Source: Steromphala cineraria
Taxonomy: Eukaryota > Mollusca > Gastropoda > Trochida > Trochidae
Direction: 5' to 3'
Assembly (NCBI GenBank): GCA_916613615.1
Contig: OU744728.1
Span: 32,627,950-32,691,949, forward strand
Length of the DNA stretch: 64,000 nucleotides
A program made the position numbers and the translations under genes. Numbering within the stretch: position 1 is the stretch's first letter; every line of letters begins with the position of its first letter. The notes under the pieces were generated by a model. It was not told the DNA's origin. It ran no database searches and was given only the letters and a program-made list of their open reading frames with translations. Of this stretch, positions 36,125 to 47,444 are shown piece by piece.

Positions 36125-37077
36125 GTCTCGTCTCTACACTGCCCGTTATTAAATCGGCGACAAATCTCAAGACCGCTTGGAGTGAAAGGGCCCCGCTGTC
36201 TTGTAGATGGCTGGCTGTACCGAGACTGCATGTTGACGTCCATCTGTCGAAAGGCTTTTGCCGTTTGGGTATTAACTTTTGGAACCAGTTGGTAATCTCG
36301 GATGTCCTGAGACGGGGTGCCCCATTTTATACTTTCTGTTTGTTGTCGGACTCTATACTCTTGGTCATATAGGAGAACGCTTGACCAAACATATTTTGCT
36401 GAAAAACGGCAGATATCCTGGCAGTATTTCAAGTAGTCGTCGACTTCGGAAATGGTCGTCTCGCCTGATTTGATCCTGTCTCTGAGTAGCCCTAAGTTAG
36501 CATAAACCCACATGTCCAATGATACCTTTGAGAAATCCTTTTTCTTCTTGCCAACATCCAGAAAAACTCCCTCACTTATCTCAACTGTGTGTGTCTGAGT
36601 ATCTAGTGCATCCACCCACATGAAGTCTAGATAATTTCGAGATCTCTGTTTACCTTGCCCGCCGCCATCTTGTTTTCCATGGGCGCCGCCATCTTGTTGG
36701 CCTTGACCCTCTAAGCTGTCGCCTTGACCTTGATCCGAATTAATGCGGGAACCAGATTGACGAAATTTCAGTTTTTCTAATTTCTCGGTTAGCTGTTTCT
36801 TCTTATCTACAAGTTCAAGTCTCTGTACCTCGCGCTCAAGAACGTCACACTCCCCTTTTAGGTTTTCAATGTCACTGTCACAAGTAGCTTTCTGCCCGCT
36901 TGCCATGCCGTCCGCCATGTTTTCATTGCCGTTAACTTCAAAATCTTGCGTCTCCTCCTGCTTCAAAGCCTCAATTATACCAGGCAACCTACTTCCTGCT
37001 GATTTACGTTTAGGTCGTGCGTCTTCTTGAGTAGACTCCATTTCAAATAAATTGAATTTATACAAACATTTATGCAA
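35971..37077 (-). CDS. Ngaro-like Gag protein
   Basis: 368-residue ORF, first in the element. Residues 1-60 are polar; a second in-frame Met at 13 may be the real start. Residues about 68-106 (ENLKGECDVLEREVQRL and following KKKQLTEKLEKLK) form a predicted coiled coil, followed by a Gln/Gly-rich linker (111-145). Residues 175-260 hold a conserved-looking globular part. A CCCH zinc finger follows (C306-x7-C314-x4-C319-x3-H323) with a trailing C325-x2-C328-x4-H333. Coiled-coil assembly plus a C-terminal zinc finger for RNA binding fits a Gag role. The 3' end overlaps the RT ORF by about 154 bases in another frame, so RT is probably reached by frameshift or reinitiation. The first 7-8 bases of the A1 repeat adjoin its start codon. 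Confidence 0.8.
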   Translation of the reverse strand: MHKCLYKFNLFEMESTQEDARPKRKSAGSRLPGIIEALKQEETQDFEVNGNENMADGMASGQKATCDSDIENLKGECDVLEREVQRLELVDKKKQLTEKLEKLKFRQSGSRINSDQGQGDSLEGQGQQDGGAHGKQDGGGQGKQRSRNYLDFMWVDALDTQTHTVEISEGVFLDVGKKKKDFSKVSLDMWVYANLGLLRDRIKSGETTISEVDDYLKYCQDICRFSAKYVWSSVLLYDQEYRVRQQTESIKWGTPSQDIRDYQLVPKVNTQTAKAFRQMDVNMQSRYSQPSTRQRGPFTPSGLEICRRFNNGQCRDETCRMTHVCTLCFRPGHSRLQHGEVPPQSGIHGQSMHTGRPPMDPKNYMPVA

Positions 37078-37218
37078 AGTTGCGAGAGCGGCTAGCGGCC
37101 GTGCTTGCTTTAGAAACGCTAGGAGGAAAGCGCCCCCTACAAGGGGAGATAACTCGAGCAGCCCTAGCAGGGAGACATCGTTTTATCAAAAACTATTTTA
37201 CACATAAAATAACACTTT
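37070..37218 (-). repeat. Ngaro split direct repeat A1 (5' end)
   Basis: 149 bases that recur, apparently without mismatch, at 33014-33162. It marks the 5' end of the element on the minus strand and runs up to the gag start codon, so it presumably carries promoter and leader. On the plus strand it begins TTATGCAAAGTTGCG and contains GCGGCTAGCGGCCG. Confidence 0.85.
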
Positions 37219-38795
37219 AACCCGTTTCCATCGCGAAGTTGAATAGCATGATTTATGTGCTTCTGGTCACTTTCAACACCATGTGACAGATTTATAAATG
37301 ACTCTGGCCCTATGCAGTTGAGCTTTAGGTTTTATCATGTTATATGTTTTGATGTTAGTAAATTATAATACTTTTTTACCTAGATCAAAACGTGAATTTA
37401 TCACGTGGTCGGACATCGACTGAGCTGTTACTCGTAACTGACAGCAGTTATTTTCACTTTAAAAATTACAGCTGATTTGTTGACATTCGTCAAACAGAGA
37501 CAGTGGTGTATTTGCTTTTAAAATCCCTATCAGTAACAAAACTCACCTTGAACTTCAACTGTTTTTATATCAGTGGGGTTAACTTACTGTTTTGATAAAC
37601 GATCGACAATGCAATGTGGGGGAATCCCTCTTAATATAAGCTGTATTTTGATTGGCCAAAAACTAAACAGAGAGCCAATCATAACATGACATCACTCTTT
37701 TCTAATGAAGGGAAATCCAAAATAATACAAGCTTTAATCTTGTTGGCCAATCTATTAATAGCATCCAATGACAACAACCGTTTATCACTACGATTGAATT
37801 TTGATGATTTGTACATGACCACATGATATCGTATCTGTATTTTTTTATAAAGCTTTATGAAGCCAGGTTTAGTTAGATATTTTCCATATTCCAGCACTTT
37901 TCAAGCACACAGTATAAAATTCAAGTACTTTTCAAGCACTTTCAGGTCTTAATGTTATTTTCAAGGGCTTTTCATCCAGCATGCTAAAATTCAAGCACTT
38001 TTCAAATCTGTGCGAACCCTGGGCCACTTCCGGGTATCACCTTGATGTATGGTTTTTTTCCAATAAAAAATCTAGCGTAATAGGAATTTCATTTTGACAA
38101 TTTTGAAATTTTTTATTGCGGGCCTCGCCTTAGTCCTCAAACTTCAACATTCAATATGAGGTTTACTGAAATTCAAAAATAAAGTTTGGTGTTATTCCGA
38201 GGTGTGAAACATTCAGCATATATGTTTGGAGTGGTGTTCCTTTCGAGAGAACCCAATGTTATGGCTTATATTGCCCAGTAACCTGGGATGTCCCTGCGGT
38301 TAGGTCCGTGGAACCTATCAAGTGTTGCAAAACATTTGTATTCCACAAATGACAATCAGAACTTCCCTGACGTAGAAGGTGGTTGTCGCCTATGAAGTCA
38401 GAAAACACATGATGGAAAACGTTGGAAAAATTCCGTAGCTGGCGATGCCGTCGGCAACGGCGACATGTTGGGTGGAAAGACATCCAAATGTTAGAAGGTG
38501 TCTGGAACTTAGGAAATGTCCAGATTTTCAACTTTGGAGGAGTCATATGAAAAAAAGGGGCCGGGTCTAGCTTGGACAGTTAGAAATGTCCAAATGTGTG
38601 AATGTGTGCTTTTGAATGACGGCAAATGAATGTTCATGAAGTTCACATTGGATTTCTCTGTAAAATGCTCTTGAGTTGTTGTACTTTCTTGCAGATCCTT
38701 TCAACGTCCAAAGCGTACTCAAATGTATAGTTTTTGTGGCTTACTAAACGCTGGGGTATTTCCTCTAAAAGGAGTGCCAAAGCGTACTCAAACGT

Positions 38796-40020
38796 ATCCA
38801 AAAGCTCTCAGGAACCGCCATGTGTTATCGTATCTTGGCCTGGACACGCCGTGAATTTTGGTTCATACGATGGACTTCTCAAGCTGTTTCTTTACATTTG
38901 TTGTAAGCACTCAAGTATGTAATGTCACCAGGCGATATGAATATACATTTAAACAAGATGTGTTTGTGAAACACGAATGCCCCCAGATGCATCCTGCTCG
39001 CTGTGTCAAGGTCAAGGTCACAAGGTCAAATGTCATGGTGTCATCTGAAAGGTCTCATCACAAGGGATCCATATGTCAAGTATCAAAGAGCTAGCTCTGA
39101 CCAATCAAACGTTATGACCAAGGTTAAAGTTTTTGTGGACAAACGGACAGACGGACGGACGGACGGAAAAGGTCAAATATCATGGTGTCATGTGAAAGGT
39201 CTCATCACAAGGGATACACATGTCAAGTATCAAAGACCTAGCACTGACAGTATAGAAACTATAGCCAAGGTTAAAGTTTTCGGAAAAGGCTCGCTGTGTC
39301 AAGGTCAAGGTCACAAGGTCAAATGTCACGGTGTCATCTGAAAGGTCTCATCACAGGGGATCCATATGTCAAGTATCAAAGAGCTAGCTCTGACCAATCA
39401 AAAGTTATGACCAAGGTTAAAGTTTAAAATGCTCGCTGTGTCAAGGTCAAGGTCACAAGGTCAAATGTCATGGTGTCATCTGAAAGGTCTCATCACAAGG
39501 GATCATATGTCAAGTATCAAAGAGCTAGCTCTGACCAATCAAAAGTTATGACCAAGGTTAAAGTTTTTGTGGACAAACGGACAGACAGACGGAAGGACGG
39601 AAAAGGTCAAATATCATGGTGTCATGTGAAAGGTCTCATCACAAGGGATACACATGTCAAGTATCAAAGACCTAGCACTGACAGTATAGAAACTATAGCC
39701 AAGGTTAAAGTTTTCGGAAAAGGCTCGCTGTGTCAAGGTCAAGGTCACAAGGTCAAATGTCATGGTGTCATCTGAAAGGTCTCATCACAAGGGATCCATA
39801 TGTCAAGTATCAAAGACCTAGCTGTGACCAATCAAAAGTTATGACCAAGGTTAAAGTTTTTGTGGACAAACGGACAGACAGACGGACAGACAGACAGACA
39901 GACGGACGGACGGACAGACGGACAGGTGAAAAACAATATACCCCCGGAATCTCCGATTCGGGGGCATAAAAAGAACCATACGCTCAGAGGTATTTGACCC
40001 ATTTATTTGACAAGTTATGA
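38796..40020. repeat. dispersed sequence with inserted module
   Basis: 38796-38950 plus 39985-40020 correspond to 45896-46060 (CTCTCAGGA.CCGC, TCTTGGCCTG, ATGTCA.CAGG.GATA, GTATTTGAC), which lacks the module 38960-39966. So this is an occupied site and 45896-46060 an empty one. Confidence 0.6.
38960..39966. mobile_element. module with ATGCCCCC end and TCAAGGTCAAGGTCA core
   Basis: Hairpin GTGTTT-GTG-AAACAC (38960-38974), ATGCCCCC (38977-38984), about five core units (CTCGCTGTGTCAAGGTCAAG, TCTCATCACAAGGGAT, CTGACCAATCAAA), GACGGACGGACGG microsatellites (39143-39170, 39590, 39880-39922), and a right hairpin CCCCCGGAATCTCCGATTCG plus GGGGCAT (39944-39966). The long open frames here follow the repeat unit and are not genes. 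Confidence 0.8.
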
Positions 40021-40956
40021 GTGTTATAACAACAAGTGTATAACAACATCGTGTTAATTTTTACTCCATGCTAATTCTTCACAAAACCCACCAACTCTGT
40101 TTATTTCTTCTCAGGTTTATTAATCTGCATGTTTTAAAGTAACATGTCTGTGAAGCCAGAAGAATTGCGCATCATGGGGACGTAAATATGTTTTGAAAAC
40201 ATTGCCTGTTAATTACGGTAGTTAATTAGGAAATGTGGGGTCTGATACTGATGCGTACCCTTTGGCTGTTCTGGTCTCGGCAGTGAATGCATGTTGTGAG
40301 TGATACATCACGGTTTGGACATTAAATACCATCACTGTAAACCAAAATGTGTTTACAATATGTCTTGAACCGGTTTGGTATAATTGTAGATGAGATGAGA
40401 TAAAACTGTCAAAGCCTAGAAAAGATGTTTATTTAAATTCACTTTCTTTGCCAAAGGGTTTATAAACGTATTCTGAAACGCTTAAATACACTTTGGCAAT
40501 TCGTCCTTGATACCCTTCTTTCTGTGCATTATCTTATTAAATGTAATTACTTTTTACAAAATGAATTGACCTATATTGAATTTTAGACATGCATGTAACA
40601 CAAAGGAATGACCAAATTAGGTGGCCAGACGAGGAAAGGTCACAGGTCATGTGTGTGGTCAGCTAATTAGTTTTCAGTGAATGGAATGCACACACTGACC
40701 ATCTGCCAGGTCTGGGGACGGCTTGCGTTTAAAACCAGATATTGATTGTTTACAAGTATTTAACATGGATTTTGAAATGAGGATTTTGAATATATTTTCC
40801 TTAATAATTTATAAAATGTTACGCTATGACAAAACTATTAAAAGGTAGTCGGTAAGGAAATATCATACTTGCTCATAATAGAGAAATATCCATATCTCCT
40901 TAATCGTTTTGCTTGTCAACATATATATGCAACATAAATGTGTGTAGCATATTTAC
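40021..40956. other. nothing identified
   Basis: Intronic DNA without ORFs above 60 codons or repeats seen elsewhere in the window. Confidence 0.5.
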
Positions 40957-42065
40957 CGTATATGACAGGGTATAAGCCAACCCTGCCTATAAGCTGGCCC
41001 CCTTACTCAACCCCCCAAATTCCAGTCAAAACCTAGTATCTCATGTATAGGCCGACCCCCCTCCTCGCAGCTCTATATTGCTGACTGTAAGTCGATATGA
41101 TGCGAGTTGCATCGAAAGTGATAGCTCATGAATCATCAAATGACACGTTAATTTTAAGACGTCTATTATTTCACTTATTCACTTACGGTGTTTGTTGTTT
41201 GTTTTAATCATATTACATATTATTCCCGCCTAATTGTTAACGACCGACTGTCAACAACCTTTGGTGCATGAGGTGTTCACTGGAAATGAGATATTTGTTA
41301 CAAGCCTTTTCATTTGCTTAATTATTTAGGTCAACCAATCAGCAAGTCAAATTAAAAACGATATACGAAACATAAAACGTGGTCGTAATAATTTCATGAC
41401 AACATTTTGTGGATACAATATTAAATGTGTAAATATACCAGAATTTTTACTTTATCAAAATTAACATGCACGTAATTGAAATATTTATGTATATAAAACT
41501 CGAAGAATCACAATCTGAAATATAACAATGATCATAAAAGTTTATGAGGAATGTTATTTGCTGTCACGAAATTACGATTGAGATTGAAAGTAATGTTTAA
41601 CATCATTCTTTCATGAGTGTATCTTTGATAAAGATTTGATTGAATTTCGATAAAATATGATAAATAAGTTTGGAGATATGTCTTATTAAACCTTTAAAAT
41701 GGACAACAAGCCTTCTGAAGTGATAACTCTTGATAATATTTTGAAAAAAGGGTTTCAATTTCTGAGTGTGGATGCGAGTGAAGCCACATAAATCTGCCGA
41801 AATCTAACAGTTCGTGAAGGTTGCTTGAATCCCCATATTAATATATCAATATATATTTTTAAACTTCTCTTTGTATATTTTCATGAAAAACAACAACAAG
41901 ACAAAAGAATTTATATTTTATAAGTTCAATATAGAAATGACCTCTATGATTGTGCATGTTGCTTCCTGTGTAAACATCGACTCACTAACTCGCTGGGCTG
42001 ACAGTTGCATCTGCATCATATATCCCAGGTATAGGCCGACCCCACTCTTTGACCCCCTAATTCAT
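40957..42065. mobile_element. diverged relative of the ACCGTATCC family
   Basis: Shares internal segments with the reference copy (GATGCGAGTTGCAT, GTCAACCAATCAGCAAGTC, ACATCGACTCACTAACTCG) in the same order. Ends instead read ACCGTATATGACAGGGTATA with TATAGGCCGACCCC motifs. About 1.1 kb, no coding potential seen. Confidence 0.6.
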
Positions 42066-42919
42066 TCAGAATTCATTTAGAACAGTACGCCGTGGTGAAC
42101 TTTTAAAATCTAAATCTGTGTCTTGTTTTTCTTGCAATGTTTTTCTTGTCTTATTGAAAATATCACTTCTGAAACATAAGCCAATCAATAATACTTTTCA
42201 CACGATCTGGATGTTGTTTACTTTCGAGAGCAACCCAGAATCGTTTATGTCAGTAATGGGATACATATGTATACTTGTCCTATCTTAACATTGGATAACA
42301 ACTTTGAATTCCAGTCTTATCATTCTATGTCATATAGTTTCCTGTGTGAAAGCCTGTCTTTTGTTCGTGTCCCGAGTGCTGTGATGTCAAATTGGCTTTT
42401 ATATCACAATTTTTTAGTTACATTTGAGATAGTGTGTCTTATTTCAGGCTCAATTAAAGAATTGACATAAAATGATATTCAACATCCTATAACTGTTACA
42501 ATTATTTATGAAAAGGCTTTATAAGATTGTTTATGAAAAACACATTTTTACAAAGCAAATCAGGCAAAAACACTCTTTGCTTAAATATGACTAAGGTGCA
42601 AAAAAAGTGTAATTTCATTTTTGGGCTTAGGAATGCCAAACCGGGCCGATCTACAAGTATTTGTGTGAAGGAAGGGCCAAATCGTAATGAAGTCTATGAC
42701 TGCAATGGAAATGATTAGGGATGAAACGCAAAATTAGGGATTGGCATTTTGGGAAGCTTTACCTTAAAACCGGTTTGGCAAAGCAACGACAAAATGATAC
42801 CGGCGTCTAGGAAGACAAAAATCTGAAACGTTTGAGACTTAGGGATTGGCATTCTAACAGTAAAACAGTACCGGCAGTCGAAAGGATATGTCTTTTTCAA
42901 TCAATTACAGATGATTTTA
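42066..42919. other. 5' flank of the piggyBac relic
   Basis: AT-rich; GGGATTGGCATT occurs at 42728-42739 and 42841-42852 as a short direct repeat. No TIR was found. Confidence 0.4.
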
Positions 42920-44216
42920 AGGATGCCTAGACAAAAACCTAGAAGGTTGAGGACTCAAGTTTTGAGGGACCGTTTTCCTACAGCGACGACGAGTTATTGG
43001 CGAAGTCCATGCTGACGAAGATTCTGATATGGAGACTACAGATGTGAGTGATAGTGACGGATTTGTATCTGACATGGACAGTGATCCAGATATAAGAAAC
43101 ATTGCTAGAGAAATACTAGTTGCTACAGGCGGAGCTGCTAGGGCTGGTGGTACTTCCACAGAAGATGAGTTCAGTGGCTTTGATGAGCAATACAATGATA
43201 TGAACACACATTATGCAGAAGAGGGTAAATTCATGTTCAAATGGAAGGAAGGGCTGAGGCCACGTGGACGTATTGAGTTGCCTTTCAGTGGCAAGACTGG
43301 GTTCGGACAGTTCAGAGAAATGCCAGAGCAACCACAACCTATTGACTATTTTGACCTGTTCATAAATGAAGAGGACTATGGAATGATGGCAACAGAAACC
43401 AATAGATATTTTCACCAAGAATGTGACGACAAGGTTCTTCCCCACTGTTCGAGGTTGCACCAATGAAAGCATTCATAGCAATGACTTTTGCAATGTCATT
43501 AGTTGTACAGAGAAACTTTTCTTTGGATTACTAGTAATGTGACATTGACGCCTTTCTTCCCAAAGTGTATGCCCAGAGACTGTACATGAGCAAGAGCCAA
43601 AACCTATGTGATAACAGTACAATGCCGGAACGAAACAAACCTCAGTTTTCCCCAATCAATAAACTTGGCTTCTTGTATAACTGCATCATACATCGGTTTT
43701 CCAGAGTTTACATACCGCATCAACACATCTCTATTGATGAGGGATTGGTGCCTTGGAAAGTCAACCTCAGCTTCATGGTTTACAACCTGACAAACCAAAG
43801 AAGTATGGAATAAAAGCTCCCATGTTGTGCGACTCGCACAATGGATATGTTTGTAAATTCAAACTCTACACTGGAAGAACCAACGAAGCTGTGGGAAAAC
43901 GTATGATTTGGTCATGGATTTAGTCATGGATTATTCTGGCAAAGGATATCATGTTTATGAGGACAATATTTATTCATCTGTGACATTGAACATAAACGGG
44001 AGTGTGGTTTTGGGGACGGGGACGTTAAGAGGTAGTCGTAAAGGAATTCCTGAGAAAATGAAACGGAAACAAAAGAATGCAAAGAAAGGTTCTGTGCTGC
44101 AACAGCACAATCAATACCTCCTACTCGTCAGGTATGAGGACAGAAAAACAGTCTTGCTTATGTCCACTGTTGAAGATGCCATTGAGACAGGCAAGAAGAG
44201 CAGGTTGACTGGATAA
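42920..44216 (+). pseudogene. piggyBac-type transposase relic
   Basis: Frame 43029-43466 carries an acidic N-terminus (DVSDSDGFVSDMDSDPD), then GFGQFREMPEQPQPIDYFDL and NRYFHQ typical of the DDE_Tnp_1_7 family. After a break, ISIDEGLVPWK (43720-43765) holds the first catalytic Asp, and YEDNIYSSVTLN (43950-43995) the second, followed by NQYLLLVRYEDRKTVLLMST. At least three frameshifts or stops. The Cys-rich zinc finger end is missing; the relic stops just before a foldback MITE at 44257. Non-functional. Confidence 0.85.
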
Positions 44217-44256
44217 CCAAATACAAAACCTCGTATTGTGCATGAGTATATGTAGT

Positions 44257-44357
44257 AAATAATGACCCGGTACCGAGGGGTTATTGAAAATAACCTCGCG
44301 AGGGCGTAGCCCGAGCAGAGGTTATTTCCATAACCCGAGGCAAACGGGTTATTATTT
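44257..44357. mobile_element. foldback MITE AATAATGACCCGG
   Basis: AATAATGACCCGGTACCGAG ... CGGGTTATTATT with an inner palindrome GGTTATTGAAAATAACC. A lone half-like piece (AAATAATAACCCGGTAC) is at 30420-30436. Confidence 0.65.
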
Positions 44358-45571
44358 TGCGGGTTTGATATGTCTTGATAAGAATAGTATTTTAGACTAC
44401 TTACAATAACCCCTGAAAAGGGTTTAAGATGAATGTGAAAAACTAACTATGAGGTGCATCGTAATTTTTTTATATATCTGAAAAGAGGAATAGTGTATCT
44501 ATGAATCCACGTAAAAAGAATTATTGCGCGTTTGTAAATAAAGATTTTACAGGGCTCTAAATAAAGAAAATATTTAGATTGTTACAAAAATGGTTCCAGA
44601 CATGCTAAGTCTCAGTTATGTATAAGCTATTTGACTACGTGACCCACTCTGTACTTTTGTTAGGAAGACATTAAAGATACAGTAGTTGTTGTAAAAACGC
44701 ACTCACCTAGCTACAGAAAATAATATAGCCAACAGTGCTAATTAGCAAAGAACAGTGGCTGGCACAGTACGAGAATATTCAGCCACGGACGCATATAAAG
44801 TATTCAGCATTGTGAGGGTTAACATGTTTTCAAGAGTTCTTACCAATCGCTATAACAGTTGACTGATCATATTTTCCAGAATTCATACTTATTAATTTTA
44901 TTTTTTTTTGCTGTGCAAATGGTTTAAAAGGAAGTTCTTGCCTATGACCAGGGGAAACAATGTAAGCGCCTTGAGCAACCACGAGTGGATGGATATGCGC
45001 GCTATATAAATATTCATATAATAATAAAAAATACTCATAAAGATACCCGAACTACTTTTCTATGAGACATATGAAGGAAGATAATCCGATGATAATAAAT
45101 TCACAATTTTTTCTTTATGACCTGTTCGACAAACAATGCAATATATAACAAAGGCTTGGGTACAGCAGTATTAGAAACATCTTTTTAATTTGGATGATAG
45201 TTCGATATCCTTTCACAGGAGATTAAAAGATTAATGAATGTTTCTTCTACTTCAAGATGAACTTCACTAGAGGTCAGAGGTACTGCAATTCTTTTGACAC
45301 ATTTATAGTATGTAAGGATACAATTCCTCAAGACATTAAAGAATTAGAGAAATAGAGATAAATTTCACATGTAAAACATGCACCTCATTTTTCCAATGTT
45401 AGAATTTAAAAAATATATACCGAGATTTTATTAGCGCTCGAAACATTTTGACAGTTTTGGAAAGATTGGTTTTGAAAGGACTCCTTTATTTTTTAGGAAA
45501 GGACGCCTTTAATTCTTTTGACATTTTTTCCAAAGAACAAGCATTTTCCCAGTGTCAATTACTAAATGTAC
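44358..45571. other. TMX2 intron sequence
   Basis: Intron DNA 3' of the exon at 45572-45698, including the SINE-tail-like piece at 44935-45030. Otherwise unremarkable. Confidence 0.5.
44935..45030 (+). repeat. SINE-tail-like segment
   Basis: TGTAAGCGCCTTGAGC...GCGCGCTATATAAATATTCAT resembles the AAGCGC..TTGAG...GGCGCTATATAAAT tail seen in many invertebrate SINEs. No tRNA-like head is visible upstream. Confidence 0.45.
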
Positions 45572-45698
45572 CTTTGTCAAAGCAAACTTCAAAGTATGGC
45601 TTTTTGTTGCAAGTGGTCGTCTCATCTTTTCTTTTCCATCTTCAAAATATATAATTGTTGGAAGTTGTCGAGACCAAGCACTGCTGTCAACCTTATAC
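45572..45698 (-). CDS. TMX2: TMX2 penultimate exon
   Basis: 127-base exon on the minus strand with acceptor ttttgcag and donor gtacat. It starts with the last base of the split Arg codon and ends on a complete codon. It encodes RYKVDSSAWSRQLPTII then YFEDGKEKMRRPLATKSH. The QLPT motif holds the conserved cis-proline of thioredoxin folds, and GKE.MRRP is characteristic of TMX2. The 5' neighbour exon lies 5.9 kb upstream; the next exon lies 26.2 kb downstream. No frameshift or stop is seen. This is the most diagnostic of the three exons. Confidence 0.9.
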
Positions 45699-46167
45699 CT
45701 GCAAAACAAAAAATCTTGTCATAATCCATTCATTGTATATTTTTACTTTAACTGGTAGTTGAAGTAATTTTAGGCATTTTAGACTCACTTTCAATTGTTT
45801 TAATACAGGTGTAATTTCTGTATTAAAGAAATACCTAACCTTAGTTAGCTTTCTTAAATGGTATACCATAAGTAATAATAATAGAATAAAATATTAGCTC
45901 TCAGGAGCCGCATGCGCAATTATGTCTTGGCCTGAAAACGTTGGGAATTTCAGTGCATGCTATGGATTTCTCCAATTTGTAATGTCAACAGGTGATAGAA
46001 ATATTGGTAAGAACATTAAGCTCTAAAGTATTTGACACATCTACTTGATAATTTATGACCCTTACAAAAATATTTACAGTGCTACATCGTTTAGCAACAT
46101 TGCTGCAGTGTTTTTTCTTTGAGCAAAACATCAACTAACTAGAAATCTGTTCATGTGATGCACTGTG

Positions 46168-46990
46168 ATGTCCCCCGCTAACATTTAATCCGAAAGTAAC
46201 CCTACCCCCATTATGTACAAATTTCATATTGTTTCCATGGAAACCAGAAAAATAACAATTGAGAATAACCAAAGTAGCAAAAGGCACCACTCCTCCAGTA
46301 GTTCTAACCACATATCAAGTCTAGTAAAAATATTTTGAATAGTTATTAAGGTAAAACACGGAAACAGACCCTACCCCCCATATACTACTAGTTCAAAATG
46401 TTTCCATGTAAACCATAAAAAATAAAAAATTCAGAATAACCAAAATAGCAAAAGGCACCACTTCAGTACTAGATCTAACCACATACCAAGTTTCGTTAAA
46501 AAATATTGAACGGTTTTGGAGATATGGGCCAGAAACGAAAGCATCCCCCAATATGCACTAAGTTCAAAATGTTTCGATGGAAACCATAAAAAATAAAAAA
46601 TTCAGGATAACCAAAATAGCAAAAGGCACCACTCCAGTACTAGATCTAACCACATACCAAGTTTCGTTAAAAAATATTGAACGGTTTTGGAGATATGGTC
46701 CGGAAACGAACGCATCCCTCAATATGCACTATGTTCAAATTGTTTCCATGGAAACCATAAAAAATAAAAAATTCAGAATAACCAAAATAGCAAAAGGCAC
46801 CACTCCAGTACTAGATCTAACCACATACCAAGTTTCGTTAAAAAATATTGAACGGTTTTGGAGATATGGTCCGGAAACGAAAGCGTTACGGAATTACGGA
46901 ACCACTGATCCACGGAACCACGGAACCACGGAACCACGAACGGGACTGAAAACATTATGTCTCCCGCAAAGCTTTGCGGGGGACATAACG
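46168..46990. mobile_element. third copy of the TTTCCATGGAAACC module
   Basis: Starts ATGTCCCCCGC and ends CTCCCGCAAAGCTTTGCGGG plus GGACAT, so the ends are inverted repeats. Four core units; the last three are nearly identical (about 155 bases each). GGAACCACGGAACC repeat near 46900-46940. Confidence 0.82.
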
Positions 46991-47101
46991 AGAGGAAACC
47001 AAATATGAGCAGCAATGTTTCTACTCTTAATTATAGATGGCTAAGTAAGTGGTAACATTGGTTGGAAACAAGGATAAATTTTCCTATGTTTATACTTTTA
47101 A

Positions 47102-47444
47102 AGGGGCAGTAGCACGTTTTTATGGGGAATATAAGTTGATGTTAGGAAAATTTAAATTAATGGTTCCAATTGAAAGACAATGTATCTAAACTAAATGAGG
47201 CAGTAATAATTCAAATAAATAACGTAAAGTTTAGCCATGCGATTCCTTTTTCTTAACCAAAATGAATTAAAGGTGTTCACACAAAATGGCCACCATGTGA
47301 ATCTTCATACTTTGTCCTCTGACTATGGCTGATTGGATTGTGTAATGAAATTTTTGACACTGTCAAAATAATACATTTAGCATTAACTTATAATTAGCAA
47401 ACTATTTGAAATATAAAATTATCCAAAAACATGCTACTGCCCCT
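47102..47444. mobile_element. TTAA-flanked MITE (AGGGGCAGTAGCA)
   Basis: 343 bases between TTAA duplications (47098-47101, 47445-47448), with TIRs AGGGGCAGTAGCACG and the inverse ATGCTACTGCCCCT. Non-coding. TTAA targets point to piggyBac-type mobilisation. Confidence 0.8.

Larger units (their letters stand above)
32727..37218 (-). mobile_element. Ngaro-type tyrosine-recombinase retrotransposon, apparently intact
   Basis: About 4.5-kb element read on the minus strand in the order A1 repeat (37218-37070), gag, RT-RNase H, tyrosine recombinase, B1 (33331-33161), A2 (33162-33014), a 116-base spacer, B2 (32897-32727). This split-direct-repeat layout with gag, RT/RH and YR and no LTRs, protease or DDE integrase is that of Ngaro/PAT-type YR retrotransposons, which integrate a circular intermediate by site-specific recombination and make no target duplication. 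All three ORFs are open and overlap by about 140-155 bases, and repeat copies look identical by eye, suggesting recent insertion. It lies inside a CAGGGTTC-ended transposon (32079-38021) within the last TMX2 intron, in the same sense as the gene. Confidence 0.88.
32079..38021. mobile_element. CAGGGTTC-ended (hAT-like) element split by the Ngaro copy
   Basis: Starts CAGGGTTC and ends GAACCCTG, with GGCCA immediately outside both ends (32074-32078 and 38022-38026) as a possible 5-bp target duplication. Both ends carry repeated TTCAAGCACTTTTCAAG motifs in opposite orientation, that is subterminal inverted repeats. Removing the Ngaro copy leaves about 1.4 kb with no transposase frame, so it is non-autonomous. 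CAGGG termini suggest hAT; a 5-bp duplication is less usual for hAT, so the family is tentative. Confidence 0.6.

Noticed and set aside
39003..39969. Long plus-strand ORFs of 79-112 residues
   Set aside because: They translate the tandem core and the GACGGACGG microsatellite; the same peptide repeats unit by unit and has no domain.
42715..42900. Short repeat GGGATTGGCATT as a regulatory array
   Set aside because: Only two exact copies; most likely decayed piggyBac flank.
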